Source: Virgisporangium aliadipatigenens (GTDB lineage Bacteria; Actinomycetota; Actinomycetes; Mycobacteriales; Micromonosporaceae). Taken from it: 64,000 bases of DNA. Below the pieces are notes generated by a model, which worked only from the letters and a program-made list of their open reading frames with translations, ran no database searches and had not been told where the DNA came from. Shown one piece after another: positions 16,018-24,779 of this stretch (the stretch's first letter is position 1; each line of letters opens with the position of its first letter). A program made the translations under genes and the position numbers. The stretch lies in contig NZ_BOPF01000010.1 in assembly GCF_016863615.1 (NCBI RefSeq), positions 1 to 64,000 on the forward strand, given 5' to 3'.

Positions 16018-17466
16018 GTGCCCGAGCCCACCGGAGTCGTCTTCCCTACGGTGCGTGGTGCCCGTAGCACGTCCGCGCTAGGTCGACGGATAGTAGCCGA
16101 CGCCTTACGCGCGACCGATCCCGTCGGGGCCCGGGCCGCCGAGGGCGAGACCAACTGGCGCAACGACTATCTGGTGCATTTCCGGCGCCTGCTGGAGGCC
16201 GGACTGGACACCCCCGCGGCGGCCGTCGAGATCGCCCGCGCCGGTGTCGCATCCGTCCACGCAAATATGAAATACGTCGATGGAGATCGGGAAGTTCCCT
16301 TGGCGGAGGCCTTTCTCGCGCCGGAGGAAGGGGAGCCGCTCGGCACGGAGACCGTCGAGGGGACGGCCGCCGCCCAGCGCGGGCTCGTCGTGCCGTACCG
16401 CGGGCAGCGGCTGCGCGGCGACGACCTGTGCCGCCAGCTCGACACCTGGGTGAAGGCCGGCGTCATGGAGCCCGGCTGCGCGGCGGCCGTTCGGGCGGTC
16501 CACGACAATCCACAGTGGACAGACCTGGGCGACCGCAAGGTGGTGGTGCTCGGCGCGGGCGCCGAGATGGGTCCGCTGACCGCGCTGTTGCGCTGGGGCG
16601 CCGAGGTCGTCGCGGTCGACCTTCCCCGACAGGCCCTGTGGGAACGGGTGCTGACCACCGCGCGCCGCTACGCCGGCCGCGTGCACGTGCCCGTGCGTTC
16701 GGCCGGCGACGCCCCGCTGGAGCAGCGCGCCGGCGCCGACGTGCTGCACGAACTGCGCCGCGTGACGGCCTGGATCGACGGGTTCGACGGGCCGCTGGTG
16801 CTCGGCAACTACGTCTACGCCGACGGCGGCACCAACGTGCGGGTCTCCGCGGCGGTCGACGCGCTCACGGCGCGGCTGCTGGATCGCCGCGACGGACTGA
16901 CGCTGGCGTTCCTCGCGACGCCGACGGACACCTTCGCCGTGCCGGCCGCGACGGTGGCGGAGTCCACCCGCCGGTACGTGGCGGCCCGGCGGCTGGCCCG
17001 GCCGGTCCGCTGGCTCAGCGCCGGGAACCTCCTGCGGCGCAACTACCCGCCGGAGGCCGATCCGGGGATCAACGACAGCCTCGTCCCGCAGCAGGGGCCC
17101 AACTACGCGCTGGCGAAACGCCTGCAGCGCTGGCGGGCCACCGCCGCACGCGCCGCGGGGATCCCGGTCTCCCTGCACGTCGCGCCGGCGACGCGCACCC
17201 GCAGCGTGACCCGCAACCGGGCGCTCGCGGCCGCGTACGCCGGCGCGCACCGGTTCGGGGTCGAGATCTTCGAACCGGCGACCAGCAACACGCTCATGGC
17301 CGCGCTCCTCGTGCACGACCTGCACGCGAGTCTGGCGCCGCGCGAGCACCCGTGGCTCGACGAGTCGTACACGGCCGCGCACGGCGGGTTGTGGACCTGT
17401 CCGTACGCGCCGCGCAGCGCGCTCGGCCTGGCCGCCCTGCTCGGGTGGGGCAGCGCGCGCGGGTAG
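16018..17466 (+). CDS. Orphan Rossmann-like protein, function unknown
   Basis: I do not recognise a characterised family. The 482-residue protein has a central dinucleotide- or SAM-binding-like motif KVVVLGAGAEMGPLTALLRW followed by GAEVVAVDLPR, which suggests a Rossmann fold. C-terminal conserved-looking patches are NYPPEADPGINDSLVPQQGP, HVAPATRTRSVTRNRALAAA and FEPATSNTLMAALLVHDL. There is no signal peptide or membrane helix. I chose GTG 16018 because CAGGAG sits 5 bases upstream; an in-frame ATG at 15967 lacks a ribosome site and overlaps a palindrome. It stands alone between a transporter operon and a kinase gene. Confidence 0.8.
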   Translation: MPEPTGVVFPTVRGARSTSALGRRIVADALRATDPVGARAAEGETNWRNDYLVHFRRLLEAGLDTPAAAVEIARAGVASVHANMKYVDGDREVPLAEAFLAPEEGEPLGTETVEGTAAAQRGLVVPYRGQRLRGDDLCRQLDTWVKAGVMEPGCAAAVRAVHDNPQWTDLGDRKVVVLGAGAEMGPLTALLRWGAEVVAVDLPRQALWERVLTTARRYAGRVHVPVRSAGDAPLEQRAGADVLHELRRVTAWIDGFDGPLVLGNYVYADGGTNVRVSAAVDALTARLLDRRDGLTLAFLATPTDTFAVPAATVAESTRRYVAARRLARPVRWLSAGNLLRRNYPPEADPGINDSLVPQQGPNYALAKRLQRWRATAARAAGIPVSLHVAPATRTRSVTRNRALAAAYAGAHRFGVEIFEPATSNTLMAALLVHDLHASLAPREHPWLDESYTAAHGGLWTCPYAPRSALGLAALLGWGSARG

Positions 17467-17505
17467 CCCGCCGGAGTGCTCTGTTGATGTTTCCGCCCCG
17501 GTGAG

Positions 17506-19287
17506 ATGGGTACGGCCTGGGTCATGCGGGCGCTCGGCGGTCGGTACCGACTGGAATCCCCGCTGGGCGCCGGTGGCATGGCGGCGGTCTGGCGCGGGCA
17601 CGACGTCGTGCTCGGCCGTTCGGTCGCCGTCAAGCTGCTGACCCCGCGCCTCGCCGACCGCGCCTCCCGCGAGCGGATCCGGGCCGAGGCGAAGGTCGCC
17701 GCCCGACTCACCCACCCCAACGTCGCGGGGGTCTACGACTTCGGGGAGTCGCGCCGGGGCCGTCGCAAGATTCCCTACATCGTGATGGAACTGGTCGACG
17801 GGCCCACGCTCGCCGAGCGGCTGCGCGGCGGCACCCCGCACTGGCGCACCGCCGTGTGCATCGCCGCCGAGGTGGCCGCCGCGCTCGCCGCCGCCCACGC
17901 CCGCGGCGTCGTCCACCGGGACATCAAGCCGGGGAACGTCATGCTGGCGCGCACCGGCGTCAAGGTGGTCGACTTCGGGATCGCCGCCGCGGCCGGCGCC
18001 CTGGAGGACAACCACGGCCTGCTGCTGGGAACGCCCGCGTACGTGGCGCCGGAGCGGTTCGACGGCGAGTCCCTGCCGGCGACCGACGTGTACGCGCTCG
18101 GCGTCGTCCTGTACCAGTGCCTCGCGGGACGGCTCCCCTGGGCGGCGGAGACGGCGACGGAGTTCCTGACCGCGCACCGCGAACTGCCACCGCGTCCGCT
18201 GCCGCACATCGACGGCCTGCCCGCCGACGTCGTGGAACTGGTCGACCAGTGCCTGCGCAAGCCGCCCGAGGAACGCCCGTCGAGCCTCTACGCCGCACTG
18301 GTGCTGGCCGAGGCGGCCGGCGTCTCGCTGATCCTGCCGCAGGTGGGCGACGCCGACTCCGTGCTCGCCGCGCCGGCGCCCGGGCGTTCCACGGCCCGCG
18401 AGGAGACCCGGACGGCGGCGGTGCCGCTGGACGACCCGGACGACGCGACGGCCGGCTGGGTACCGCCGGCGCTGGAGCCCGAGACGGAGCCGGCCGCGCC
18501 GACACCCGTTCGCAGCGGTGGTGCGTACCCGCGGCGACGGCGGGCGTACGCGGCGTTCGGGGCGATGGGGGTGCTCGCGGCCGGGCTGGCCGTCACGGCG
18601 ATGCAGTTCGGGCCGAGCGACGCGGCCGTGGTGCCCGCGACGGCCGGCCCGCGCCCGGCCGGGCACTGCGAGGCGCGCTTCAGCGGCGACTACGTGCCGG
18701 GCGGTTCGTTCACGGCCGACCTGGTGCTGGTGAACACCGGCGGCGCCACGCTGGACCGCTGGCAGTTGGACTTCGCGGTGCCGGACGGGCAGAAGGTGAC
18801 CGACGCGCACGGGGCGAGCGTGGCGCAGGACGGCACGACCGTCCGGCTCACCGGTGAGGAACGCCTCGCCGCCGGTTCGCAGCTGACGCTCACCCTCGTC
18901 GGCACCTACGCGGACCGCCCGGTCGCGCCGAGCCGGTTCATGCTCGGCGGGGTGCCCTGCGAGCACACGAGTTCGGACCTGCGCGGCACGGCGCCGGGTG
19001 TGCCCGGCGGCAACGGCGGTGACACGGAGGAGGGCACCGACACCACCCGGAACGACTCCCGCACCGGCCCGCGCGGTAACGGCCCGCGATCGAACGGTGA
19101 CGATGTGCCGGCGCCGGCCGCTCCGGTGCCGCCGGCGACGAGCCCGTCACCCGCGGCGCCGTCGCCCGAGCCGCCCGTCGAGCCGAGCCACCCCGGCCCA
19201 CCTGCGACGGAGGAGCCGCCCGCTTCGTCGCCGACCGTGCCGGCCGATCCGGCTCCGGACGTTCCCGTGACGGATTCCCGTTTGTAG
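17506..19287 (+). CDS. Ser/Thr receptor kinase with extracellular CBM2-like domain
   Basis: The 593-residue protein is a Hanks-type kinase: glycine loop GAGGMA (21-26), Lys43 in AVKLL, catalytic HRDIKPGN with Asp139, DFG with Asp156, and an APE motif. A linker leads to one membrane segment near 345-365. Instead of PASTA repeats, the outside part (about 383-485) has a CBM2-like beta-sandwich pattern: CEARFSGDYVPGGSFTADLV, a Trp in DRWQLDFAVPDG, and a final Cys (GGVPCE). A disordered Pro/Ser tail follows. It may sense carbohydrate or cell-wall polymer (inference). An alternative start is ATG 17524. Confidence 0.9.
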   Translation: MGTAWVMRALGGRYRLESPLGAGGMAAVWRGHDVVLGRSVAVKLLTPRLADRASRERIRAEAKVAARLTHPNVAGVYDFGESRRGRRKIPYIVMELVDGPTLAERLRGGTPHWRTAVCIAAEVAAALAAAHARGVVHRDIKPGNVMLARTGVKVVDFGIAAAAGALEDNHGLLLGTPAYVAPERFDGESLPATDVYALGVVLYQCLAGRLPWAAETATEFLTAHRELPPRPLPHIDGLPADVVELVDQCLRKPPEERPSSLYAALVLAEAAGVSLILPQVGDADSVLAAPAPGRSTAREETRTAAVPLDDPDDATAGWVPPALEPETEPAAPTPVRSGGAYPRRRRAYAAFGAMGVLAAGLAVTAMQFGPSDAAVVPATAGPRPAGHCEARFSGDYVPGGSFTADLVLVNTGGATLDRWQLDFAVPDGQKVTDAHGASVAQDGTTVRLTGEERLAAGSQLTLTLVGTYADRPVAPSRFMLGGVPCEHTSSDLRGTAPGVPGGNGGDTEEGTDTTRNDSRTGPRGNGPRSNGDDVPAPAAPVPPATSPSPAAPSPEPPVEPSHPGPPATEEPPASSPTVPADPAPDVPVTDSRL

Positions 19288-19357
19288 CCTTGGTGTCCGG
19301 CTCCGTAAACGTCCACAGTGGACAGTGATCGGACGGCAATTCCCTTGCGTTCGAATG

Positions 19358-19375
19358 CCTAAGGTATTCCTTAGG
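19358..19375. promoter_or_regulatory. Perfect inverted repeat upstream of LuxR-type gene
   Basis: CCTAAGGTATTCCTTAGG has perfect 7-base arms around TATT. It lies in the 225-base gap upstream of the LuxR-type regulator, about 140 bases before its start, and is a plausible operator. The same gap contains a GTCCACAGTGGAC palindrome at 19311-19323. Confidence 0.4.
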
Positions 19376-19512
19376 AAGCACTTGAGCCGGTAGCGTACGC
19401 GCGAAATTGCCGGTGAAGTTTCCTGGTCTGCCGACCTGTCGGCGGATTGACTCACACCGTGCGGCCGTCTCTTCGGTCGCCGTCCATACGTCCCCGACCC
19501 CCGGGAGAGACC

Positions 19513-20334
19513 ATGGCCGTACCGGCCCGTTCGACGGGTCCGTACGACGTCTGCGTCGTCGTGGCCGACCCGCTGGCCCGGTTGGGTGTGCGCTACCTTC
19601 TCGTCGGCTCGCCCCGGGTGGCGTCCGTCAGCCTGTACCGCTCCGTGGCCGAGGTGCCGACCGCACGCGCCGCGTCGGCCGTTCTCGTGATCGTCGACCC
19701 GCCCGTCGAGGCGCTGGTCACCATCGCGTCCCGCTGGCGCACTCTCACGCTCCTGTCCGACGTGGCGCTGGCCCCCGTGGTCAACGTCATCCGCGCGGGC
19801 GTGCGCGGCGTGCTCGGCACCGAGACCGACCCGGCCGAGATGCGTTCCGCGCTCGACGTGGTCGCCACGGGCGGCATGTACCTCGGCCGTTCCGTCTCGC
19901 AGCTGCTCGCCCGCTCGACCGGTGGTGCCTCGGCGGTGCGCCGGGGGGCGCCGACCCGCGCCACCGGCACCGGCACGCCGCGACACAGCGGCGTCGTCGC
20001 CGCGCGCAAGCCAGTGACGGGCCGGCCGGTCTCCGTTCCGGCCCAGCCGCCGGCTCCCACCGGGCGCCAGACGGTCTTCCCGCCGGCGGCGGACGAGCAG
20101 AGCGCGCCGTGGCAGCGTTCGATGGCGCTGGCGCCGCGCGAGGTGCAGACGCTGCAGCTGATCGCGCGCGGGCTCACGCACGCCGCGGCGGCCCGCGAGC
20201 TGGGGCTCACCGAGGCGACGGTCAACACGTACGTGAAGCGGATCCGCTCCAAGCTGCACGTGGGAAACAAGGCGGAGCTGACCCGCCGGGCGATCGAGCT
20301 GGGCTACGTCCGCCCGCACTCCGCTGCCGGTTGA
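19513..20334 (+). CDS. LuxR/NarL-type regulator with atypical receiver
   Basis: The C-terminal HTH is classic: LAPREVQTLQLIARGLTHAA, then ARELGLTEATVNTYVKRIRS and KLHVGNKAELTRRAIELGY. The N-terminal part has receiver-like strands, but the acidic pair reads VADP, the phosphoacceptor region VIVDPP, and the usual lysine near GVLGTETDP is replaced. Phosphorylation by a kinase is therefore doubtful. A Pro/Thr-rich linker of about 60 residues separates the domains. ATG 19513 is preceded by GGGAGAG. No histidine kinase gene is adjacent; the preceding Ser/Thr kinase gene is a possible functional partner. Confidence 0.85.
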   Translation: MAVPARSTGPYDVCVVVADPLARLGVRYLLVGSPRVASVSLYRSVAEVPTARAASAVLVIVDPPVEALVTIASRWRTLTLLSDVALAPVVNVIRAGVRGVLGTETDPAEMRSALDVVATGGMYLGRSVSQLLARSTGGASAVRRGAPTRATGTGTPRHSGVVAARKPVTGRPVSVPAQPPAPTGRQTVFPPAADEQSAPWQRSMALAPREVQTLQLIARGLTHAAAARELGLTEATVNTYVKRIRSKLHVGNKAELTRRAIELGYVRPHSAAG

Positions 20335-20370
20335 TGCCGACGGCCGATCGTTTTTGGCTCGGAGAGCGCT

Positions 20371-22617
20371 CTACGTGACTCGCGCGTCGCGTAGCGCGAG
20401 AACCTTCGACAGCCGCGCCTCGTCGTGGTGGCGTTCGAACGTGCTGATGGCGAGGTCGATCACCTCGCCGGTGCGCGGATGGCCGACCTGGGCGAGCGCC
20501 GTCGCCAGATCCACCAGCGCCCGGCCGCTGCCGGTCAGGTCGCCCGCGTAGCCGAAGTAACGCAGCGCGCGGTCGTAGGCGTCGATCGCGTCGGTCAGTC
20601 GCCCGGTGTGCGCGTAGGCGTTGCCGAGCCGGACCTCGATGTACCCGTCGATCGAGTTGCGGGTCGGCAGGGCCAGCCCGTCCTCCTGCCACTCCTTCGC
20701 GGCCACCGTCAGCAACGAGATCGCGGCCTCGACGTCGCCCTCGGCGATCTTCGTGTCGGCGTGGAAGTACGTCGTCACGACCCGGCCCACGCGGTAGCCG
20801 ACCCGGGTGAACAGCTCCCGCGCGGTGGCGAAGAACTCGGCGGCGGCCGCCACGTCCGGCGGCTTGCGGCGCATCGCCACCCCGCCCAGGTGCGCCAGGC
20901 CCCACGCCTCCTGGTGCAGGTCGCCGTGCGCGCGGGCCAGTTCGATCGCCCGCCGGAACTGCGTCGCGCCCTCGTCCGGCCGGCCGAACACCACGTGCAT
21001 CACCCAGCCGAGGCTGTTGCGCTGCCCGGCCTCGGCCACCGGGTCACCCAGCGCCTGCGCCGCCGCGACGCCGAGCGCGTACACCTCGGCCCAGGGCACC
21101 GCGCCGAAGTGCCGGTCGGAGTACCAGTAGAGGGAACGGTTGGCCGCGAGCACCCGCGCGTGCCGGCCGTCGGCGGCGGCCTGCCGGATGGCCCACCACC
21201 ACTGCTCCCGCTGGGCGCCGAGCCAGGCCAGGGCGGCGACGCCGGTGCTGAACGCGTTGCGGGGATCGGCGGGGCCGTCCATGTCGAGCCACGCGCCGGC
21301 GGCGTCCACGGTGTCGAGCAGCCGGTCGACGACCCGCGTGCGCGCCTGCGCGGCCGTCGCGGGCTCCTCCTCGGCGGCCAGGCGTTCGGCGGCGAAGACC
21401 GCGGTCAGGTCGTGCAGCACGTACCGGTCCGGAACGGTGCCCGGTGCCAGCAGCCCCGCGTCGACCAGCCCCTCGAAGACCTCCACGGCGTCGTCCGTCT
21501 CCGGCCCGAGCAGCAGCGCCGCCACCTCCAGCGGATACTGCCGCCAGCGCAGCAGGGGGAGGCGGCGCAGCAGCCGGCGGCCGCGTTCGGGCAACTGGGC
21601 GTACGACACCGCGAACGCGCTGCGCACCTGCACGTCCCCGGCCCGCAACAGGTCCAGCCGCCGCTGCTCGTCGTCGAGCTGCGCGGTGAACGTGCCGATC
21701 GGCCACTGTGGACGGTCGGCCAGCCGGTTGCCCGCCACCCGCAGCGCCAACGGCAGATGCCCGCAGAGCGCGGCCAACCGGGCGGCGGCCGCGGGGTCGG
21801 CGGCGGTGCGCTGCGGCCCGACGATGTCGGCGAGCAGGTCCTGCGCCTCGTCCGGCGCCAGCACGTCCAGGCGCATCCGGCGCACCCCGGACAGGCCGGT
21901 GAGCGCGTGGCGGGAGGAGACCAGCACCAGCCAGTTCGGGCCGGTGGGCAGCAGCGGGCGCACCTGTGCCTCGCTCGCGGCGTTGTCCAGCACCAGCAGC
22001 CCCGAGCGCCGCGCACTGATCATCCGGTACCGCGCCAGCCGGGCCCCGGTCGACGCCGGCAGCTGCGTGTCCGGATCGCCGAGCGCCGTCAACAGCTGGT
22101 CCAGCGCCTCGTCGACGCCGAGCGGCGGATCGTCCACGCCGCGCAGGTCCACGAAACACGTGTCGGTGTAGCCGGCCGCCGGGAACTCCGTGTCGGCGGC
22201 GATCCGGTGGGCCGCCCGCACCAGCAGGCTCGTCTTGCCCACGCCGGGCGGGCCGTGCACCACGAGCACCGCGCCGGCCGGGCCGGCCGTGTCGACAAGT
22301 GCGGTGAGCGCGTCCAACTCCGAACGGCGTCCGGTGAAGTCGCGCACGTCCGGCGGCAGGCACTGCACCCGGTCCGCCGCCGCGGGCTCGGCACGCGCCG
22401 CGCGCAACAGCTGGCCGCGGTCGTGGTCGCCCAGCCCGAGCGCCTGGGCCAGCTCCTCCACCGTGTGCCGGCGGGGACGACTCACCTGGCCCAGTTCGAG
22501 ATTGCGGACGGTGCGCACCGACAGCCCCGCCGCCGCGGCCAACTCCTCCTGTGTCCGTCCAGCCGCCCGCCGGTGCTGGTGCAACAGCTCACCGAAGTGA
22601 ATGGCGACATCGTCCAC
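20371..22617 (-). CDS. XRE HTH - NB-ARC - TPR regulator
   Basis: The 748-residue protein joins three parts. Residues about 8-65 are a Cro/C1-type HTH (FGELLHQHRRAAGRTQEELA, AAAGLSVRTVRNLELGQVSR). A STAND NTPase follows, with P-loop GPPGVGKTSLL near residue 125, SGLLVLDNA as Walker B and GHLPLALRVAGNRL as the GLPL-like motif. The C-terminal third is helical TPR repeats (RNSLGWVMHVVFGRPDEGAT, RLGNAYAHTGRLTDAIDAYD). Such proteins are ATP-switched regulators of antibiotic or developmental genes in actinomycetes. It converges on the LuxR-type gene with a 36-base gap. Confidence 0.92.
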   Translation of the reverse strand: MDDVAIHFGELLHQHRRAAGRTQEELAAAAGLSVRTVRNLELGQVSRPRRHTVEELAQALGLGDHDRGQLLRAARAEPAAADRVQCLPPDVRDFTGRRSELDALTALVDTAGPAGAVLVVHGPPGVGKTSLLVRAAHRIAADTEFPAAGYTDTCFVDLRGVDDPPLGVDEALDQLLTALGDPDTQLPASTGARLARYRMISARRSGLLVLDNAASEAQVRPLLPTGPNWLVLVSSRHALTGLSGVRRMRLDVLAPDEAQDLLADIVGPQRTAADPAAAARLAALCGHLPLALRVAGNRLADRPQWPIGTFTAQLDDEQRRLDLLRAGDVQVRSAFAVSYAQLPERGRRLLRRLPLLRWRQYPLEVAALLLGPETDDAVEVFEGLVDAGLLAPGTVPDRYVLHDLTAVFAAERLAAEEEPATAAQARTRVVDRLLDTVDAAGAWLDMDGPADPRNAFSTGVAALAWLGAQREQWWWAIRQAAADGRHARVLAANRSLYWYSDRHFGAVPWAEVYALGVAAAQALGDPVAEAGQRNSLGWVMHVVFGRPDEGATQFRRAIELARAHGDLHQEAWGLAHLGGVAMRRKPPDVAAAAEFFATARELFTRVGYRVGRVVTTYFHADTKIAEGDVEAAISLLTVAAKEWQEDGLALPTRNSIDGYIEVRLGNAYAHTGRLTDAIDAYDRALRYFGYAGDLTGSGRALVDLATALAQVGHPRTGEVIDLAISTFERHHDEARLSKVLALRDARVT

Positions 22618-22656
22618 GCTGCGATGGTCACAGATGGTTCCGCAGAAGGGAACGGT

Positions 22657-22701
22657 GGTGGCCGGTTACGTGGGGTTTTCCACCCGGTGTAACCGGCCAC
22701 C
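22657..22701. terminator. Hairpin between LPMO and NB-ARC genes
   Basis: Perfect 13-base arms, GGTGGCCGGTTAC and GTAACCGGCCACC, flank an inner GTGG/CCAC stem with a T-rich loop. The hairpin lies after the LPMO stop and before the start region of the NB-ARC gene as transcribed on the minus strand, hence downstream of the LPMO gene. It may terminate LPMO transcription. Confidence 0.5.
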
Positions 22702-22708
22702 GTGCACA

Positions 22709-22740
22709 AGCAGTCAAACTAGCGAGCAGTCGAACTAGCG
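22709..22740. repeat. 16-base tandem duplication over the LPMO stop codon
   Basis: AGCAGTCAAACTAGCG is followed directly by AGCAGTCGAACTAGCG, a 15/16 match. The second copy contains the LPMO stop (TAG at 22735-22737 read on the minus strand), so the sequence around the stop has been duplicated into the 3' flank. Confidence 0.6.
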
Positions 22741-23865
22741 GGACTGGCATCCGACGACGGGTGCCGCGGCCGGCGCGGTGCCGTTGCCCAGGAGGCCGAA
22801 CGTCGTCGACTGGCCGGCGTTCAGCGCGCCGTTCCAGGTCTCGTTCGTGACGGTCACCAGTGTGCCGCTCTGGGTGTACTTACCGCTCCACACCTGGGTC
22901 ACCTGCTGCCCCTCGCCGAAGGCGTACGAGGCGGTCCATCCCGCGATCGCGGCCGTTCCGGAGTTGCGCACGGTCACCTCGCCCTGGAAGCCGCCGTTCC
23001 ACGAACCGGTCACCCGGAACGTGGCCGCGCAACCGCCGCCGGGCTGCGGGGAGTTGCTCGACGGAGCCGCCGAGGACGGGCGCGCCGACGACGGGGCGGC
23101 CGACGAGGGACGCGGCGAGGACGGGGCCGGCGAGGACGGGCCGGGCGAGTTGCCACCCGGGCCGATGCCGGTGACCTCGCCGTTGCCGCCGTCGAACGTC
23201 ACGTCCGAGCAGCCGTAGAAGGTCTCCTGGCTGTCCGAACGGCTCCACACCGAGTAGATGATGTGCTTGCCGCTCTTGCCGGAGGGCAGGTTGCCGGTCC
23301 AGTAGTAGTGCCCGTCGTTGGTGCCGACGGCGCCGTTCTGCGGCGGGTTGGTCACCTGGAGGAACGGCGTCGACTCGAGGTCGCTCCACGCCAGCGCGCG
23401 GGTCGGGCTCCAGCTGTCCTTGGTCACGTACATGTAGAACGTGCCCGGGTGGTGCGCCCAGTTGCTGTACCGCCAGTTGAAGCTCGCGCCCGAGGTGAGG
23501 TGCGTCTGCGGCCAGTCGTCGCGGGCCAGGTTGTACGCCGCGAAGGTCGAGTTGCCGCCGCTGCACAGCGAGCCGTCCGGGACGAACCCGACCGTGCGGC
23601 CGGCGCCGTCCGAGCGCAGCACCGAGAACCAGTTGTAGAGCGGGTTGGCGCCGCCCTGCGCGACGGCCGCGCTGCAGGCCGGGTTGTGCGGCACGATGTT
23701 GCCGTTGCTGTTGGACAGGCCGTCCCGCCAACAGTTGTAGGTGCGGGAGCCGGGCGCCATCATGGCGCCGTGCGCCAGGGCCGGCGACGGGGTGAGAACG
23801 GCCACCGCCCCGGTCGCGGCCAGGATGACGGCGGCCGAAAGCGCCGCTTTCAGCGTTCTTCGCAT
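22735..23865 (-). CDS. Lytic polysaccharide monooxygenase (AA10) with CBM2
   Basis: This secreted copper enzyme would cleave cellulose or chitin oxidatively. A signal peptide ends at ALA31, leaving His32 (HGAMMAPGSRTYNCWRDGL) as the mature N-terminus and first half of the histidine brace. The second histidine is in NWAHHPGTFYMYVTKDSW. The catalytic domain ends near residue 235 (CSDVTFDGG). A Ser/Pro linker leads to a C-terminal CBM2 of about 100 residues (CAATFRVTGSWNGGFQGEVT, ATFGLLGNG-like end, final Cys). AGGAG sits 8 bases before the start. CBM2 together with the neighbouring CE3-like esterase favours cellulose or xylan-containing substrates. Confidence 0.93.
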   Translation of the reverse strand: MRRTLKAALSAAVILAATGAVAVLTPSPALAHGAMMAPGSRTYNCWRDGLSNSNGNIVPHNPACSAAVAQGGANPLYNWFSVLRSDGAGRTVGFVPDGSLCSGGNSTFAAYNLARDDWPQTHLTSGASFNWRYSNWAHHPGTFYMYVTKDSWSPTRALAWSDLESTPFLQVTNPPQNGAVGTNDGHYYWTGNLPSGKSGKHIIYSVWSRSDSQETFYGCSDVTFDGGNGEVTGIGPGGNSPGPSSPAPSSPRPSSAAPSSARPSSAAPSSNSPQPGGGCAATFRVTGSWNGGFQGEVTVRNSGTAAIAGWTASYAFGEGQQVTQVWSGKYTQSGTLVTVTNETWNGALNAGQSTTFGLLGNGTAPAAAPVVGCQSR

Positions 23866-23984
23866 CGATGTTTCTCCTTAGGGCGGGTGAGCAGAATGGT
23901 CGATTCGACTCAGCCGCCGCGCCAGGGCGCGCCGCATTCGCTAACTGTTTGCGCTGGTGGGAGGCATCTCGGGAGTGCAAGTTT

Positions 23985-24587
23985 TCAGGACGCGGCCTGG
24001 TAGCGGGTCCTTACGTCGTTGATGTTGCGGCCGTCGCTGAAGCCGACCGTGGCCCGCTTCCGGTACTCCTCGGGCAGCAGGGCGCGCAGGCGTTCCTGGT
24101 AGCCGTCGCCGCCCTCGATGACGTGCACGCCCGGGGGGTCGAGGCGGGGTTCGTAGACGATCGGGCCGACGAGCTTGGGCGCGTAGTCCCAGGGGCGGTT
24201 CTCCTGCTGGACGGCGCACAGGTAGTAGCCGTAGACCTTGGTGACCTCCTCGGTCGACGCCGCCGACGCGGGCTCGAAGCCGTAGACCTCGGCCGTGCAG
24301 TACACCGGGTCGGGCTTGCCGTCGGCCGGCGGCGCGGAGGCGATCTCGTGGTGGCCGTGCGCCTGATGCTGGGCCGGCGTCGAGCGCTCCAGCGTCTGCG
24401 CGATCTGTGCGGCGAGGCGCTCGTTCAATGTGGACGGTCCGGGGCCGGCGGTGGGGGCCGGTGACCGTTCGCTCAAGGAATAGAGAACGCCCACGACGAC
24501 GATCGCGGCGAGCACGGCCGCGCCGACCGCGAGCCAGCGCCGGCCCTGGGACGGCGGACGCGAGGGAGCCTCTGCGGTGACGGACAT
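23985..24587 (-). CDS. Membrane-anchored exported protein of unknown function
   Basis: I do not recognise a characterised family. The 200-residue protein has a basic N-terminus, one membrane segment (LAVGAAVLAAIVVVGVLYSL) and an outside domain with a His-rich patch (HQAHGHHE), two cysteines (VYCTAEVYGF and YGYYLCAVQQ) and a conserved-looking end (YRKRATVGFSDGRNINDVRT). It lies between the LPMO gene (same strand, 119 bases) and the divergent esterase gene. Placement suggests an envelope protein expressed with the secreted enzymes, but that is inference only. The His cluster could bind metal. Confidence 0.7.
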   Translation of the reverse strand: MSVTAEAPSRPPSQGRRWLAVGAAVLAAIVVVGVLYSLSERSPAPTAGPGPSTLNERLAAQIAQTLERSTPAQHQAHGHHEIASAPPADGKPDPVYCTAEVYGFEPASAASTEEVTKVYGYYLCAVQQENRPWDYAPKLVGPIVYEPRLDPPGVHVIEGGDGYQERLRALLPEEYRKRATVGFSDGRNINDVRTRYQAAS

Positions 24588-24779
24588 GCGGGGGAGTGTG
24601 CGCTCCCGCGCGCCGCGGACGCGAGGGCGCGGCCGCCCGACGGAGGTCGCACCCGTCGCGTGCGTGAAAGTTTCGCGGCGGCGGCGCTGGTCGGAGCGGG
24701 TGCGGGCCGCTTTGCGGTCGCTTGACGGATCGGTGGCGCCCTATGGTCGCCGCGCCTTTTCGCGGAAGGCCACCCCCAG

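Noticed and set aside
20363-20372. AGAGCGCTCT palindrome resembling the CebR cellulose-regulator box
   Set aside because: It lies between two convergent gene ends, not upstream of a start, and differs from the TGGGAGCGCTCCCA consensus at the flanks.
24722-24747. TTGACG...TATGGT promoter for the esterase gene
   Set aside because: The spacing is only 14 bases, too short for a normal housekeeping promoter.
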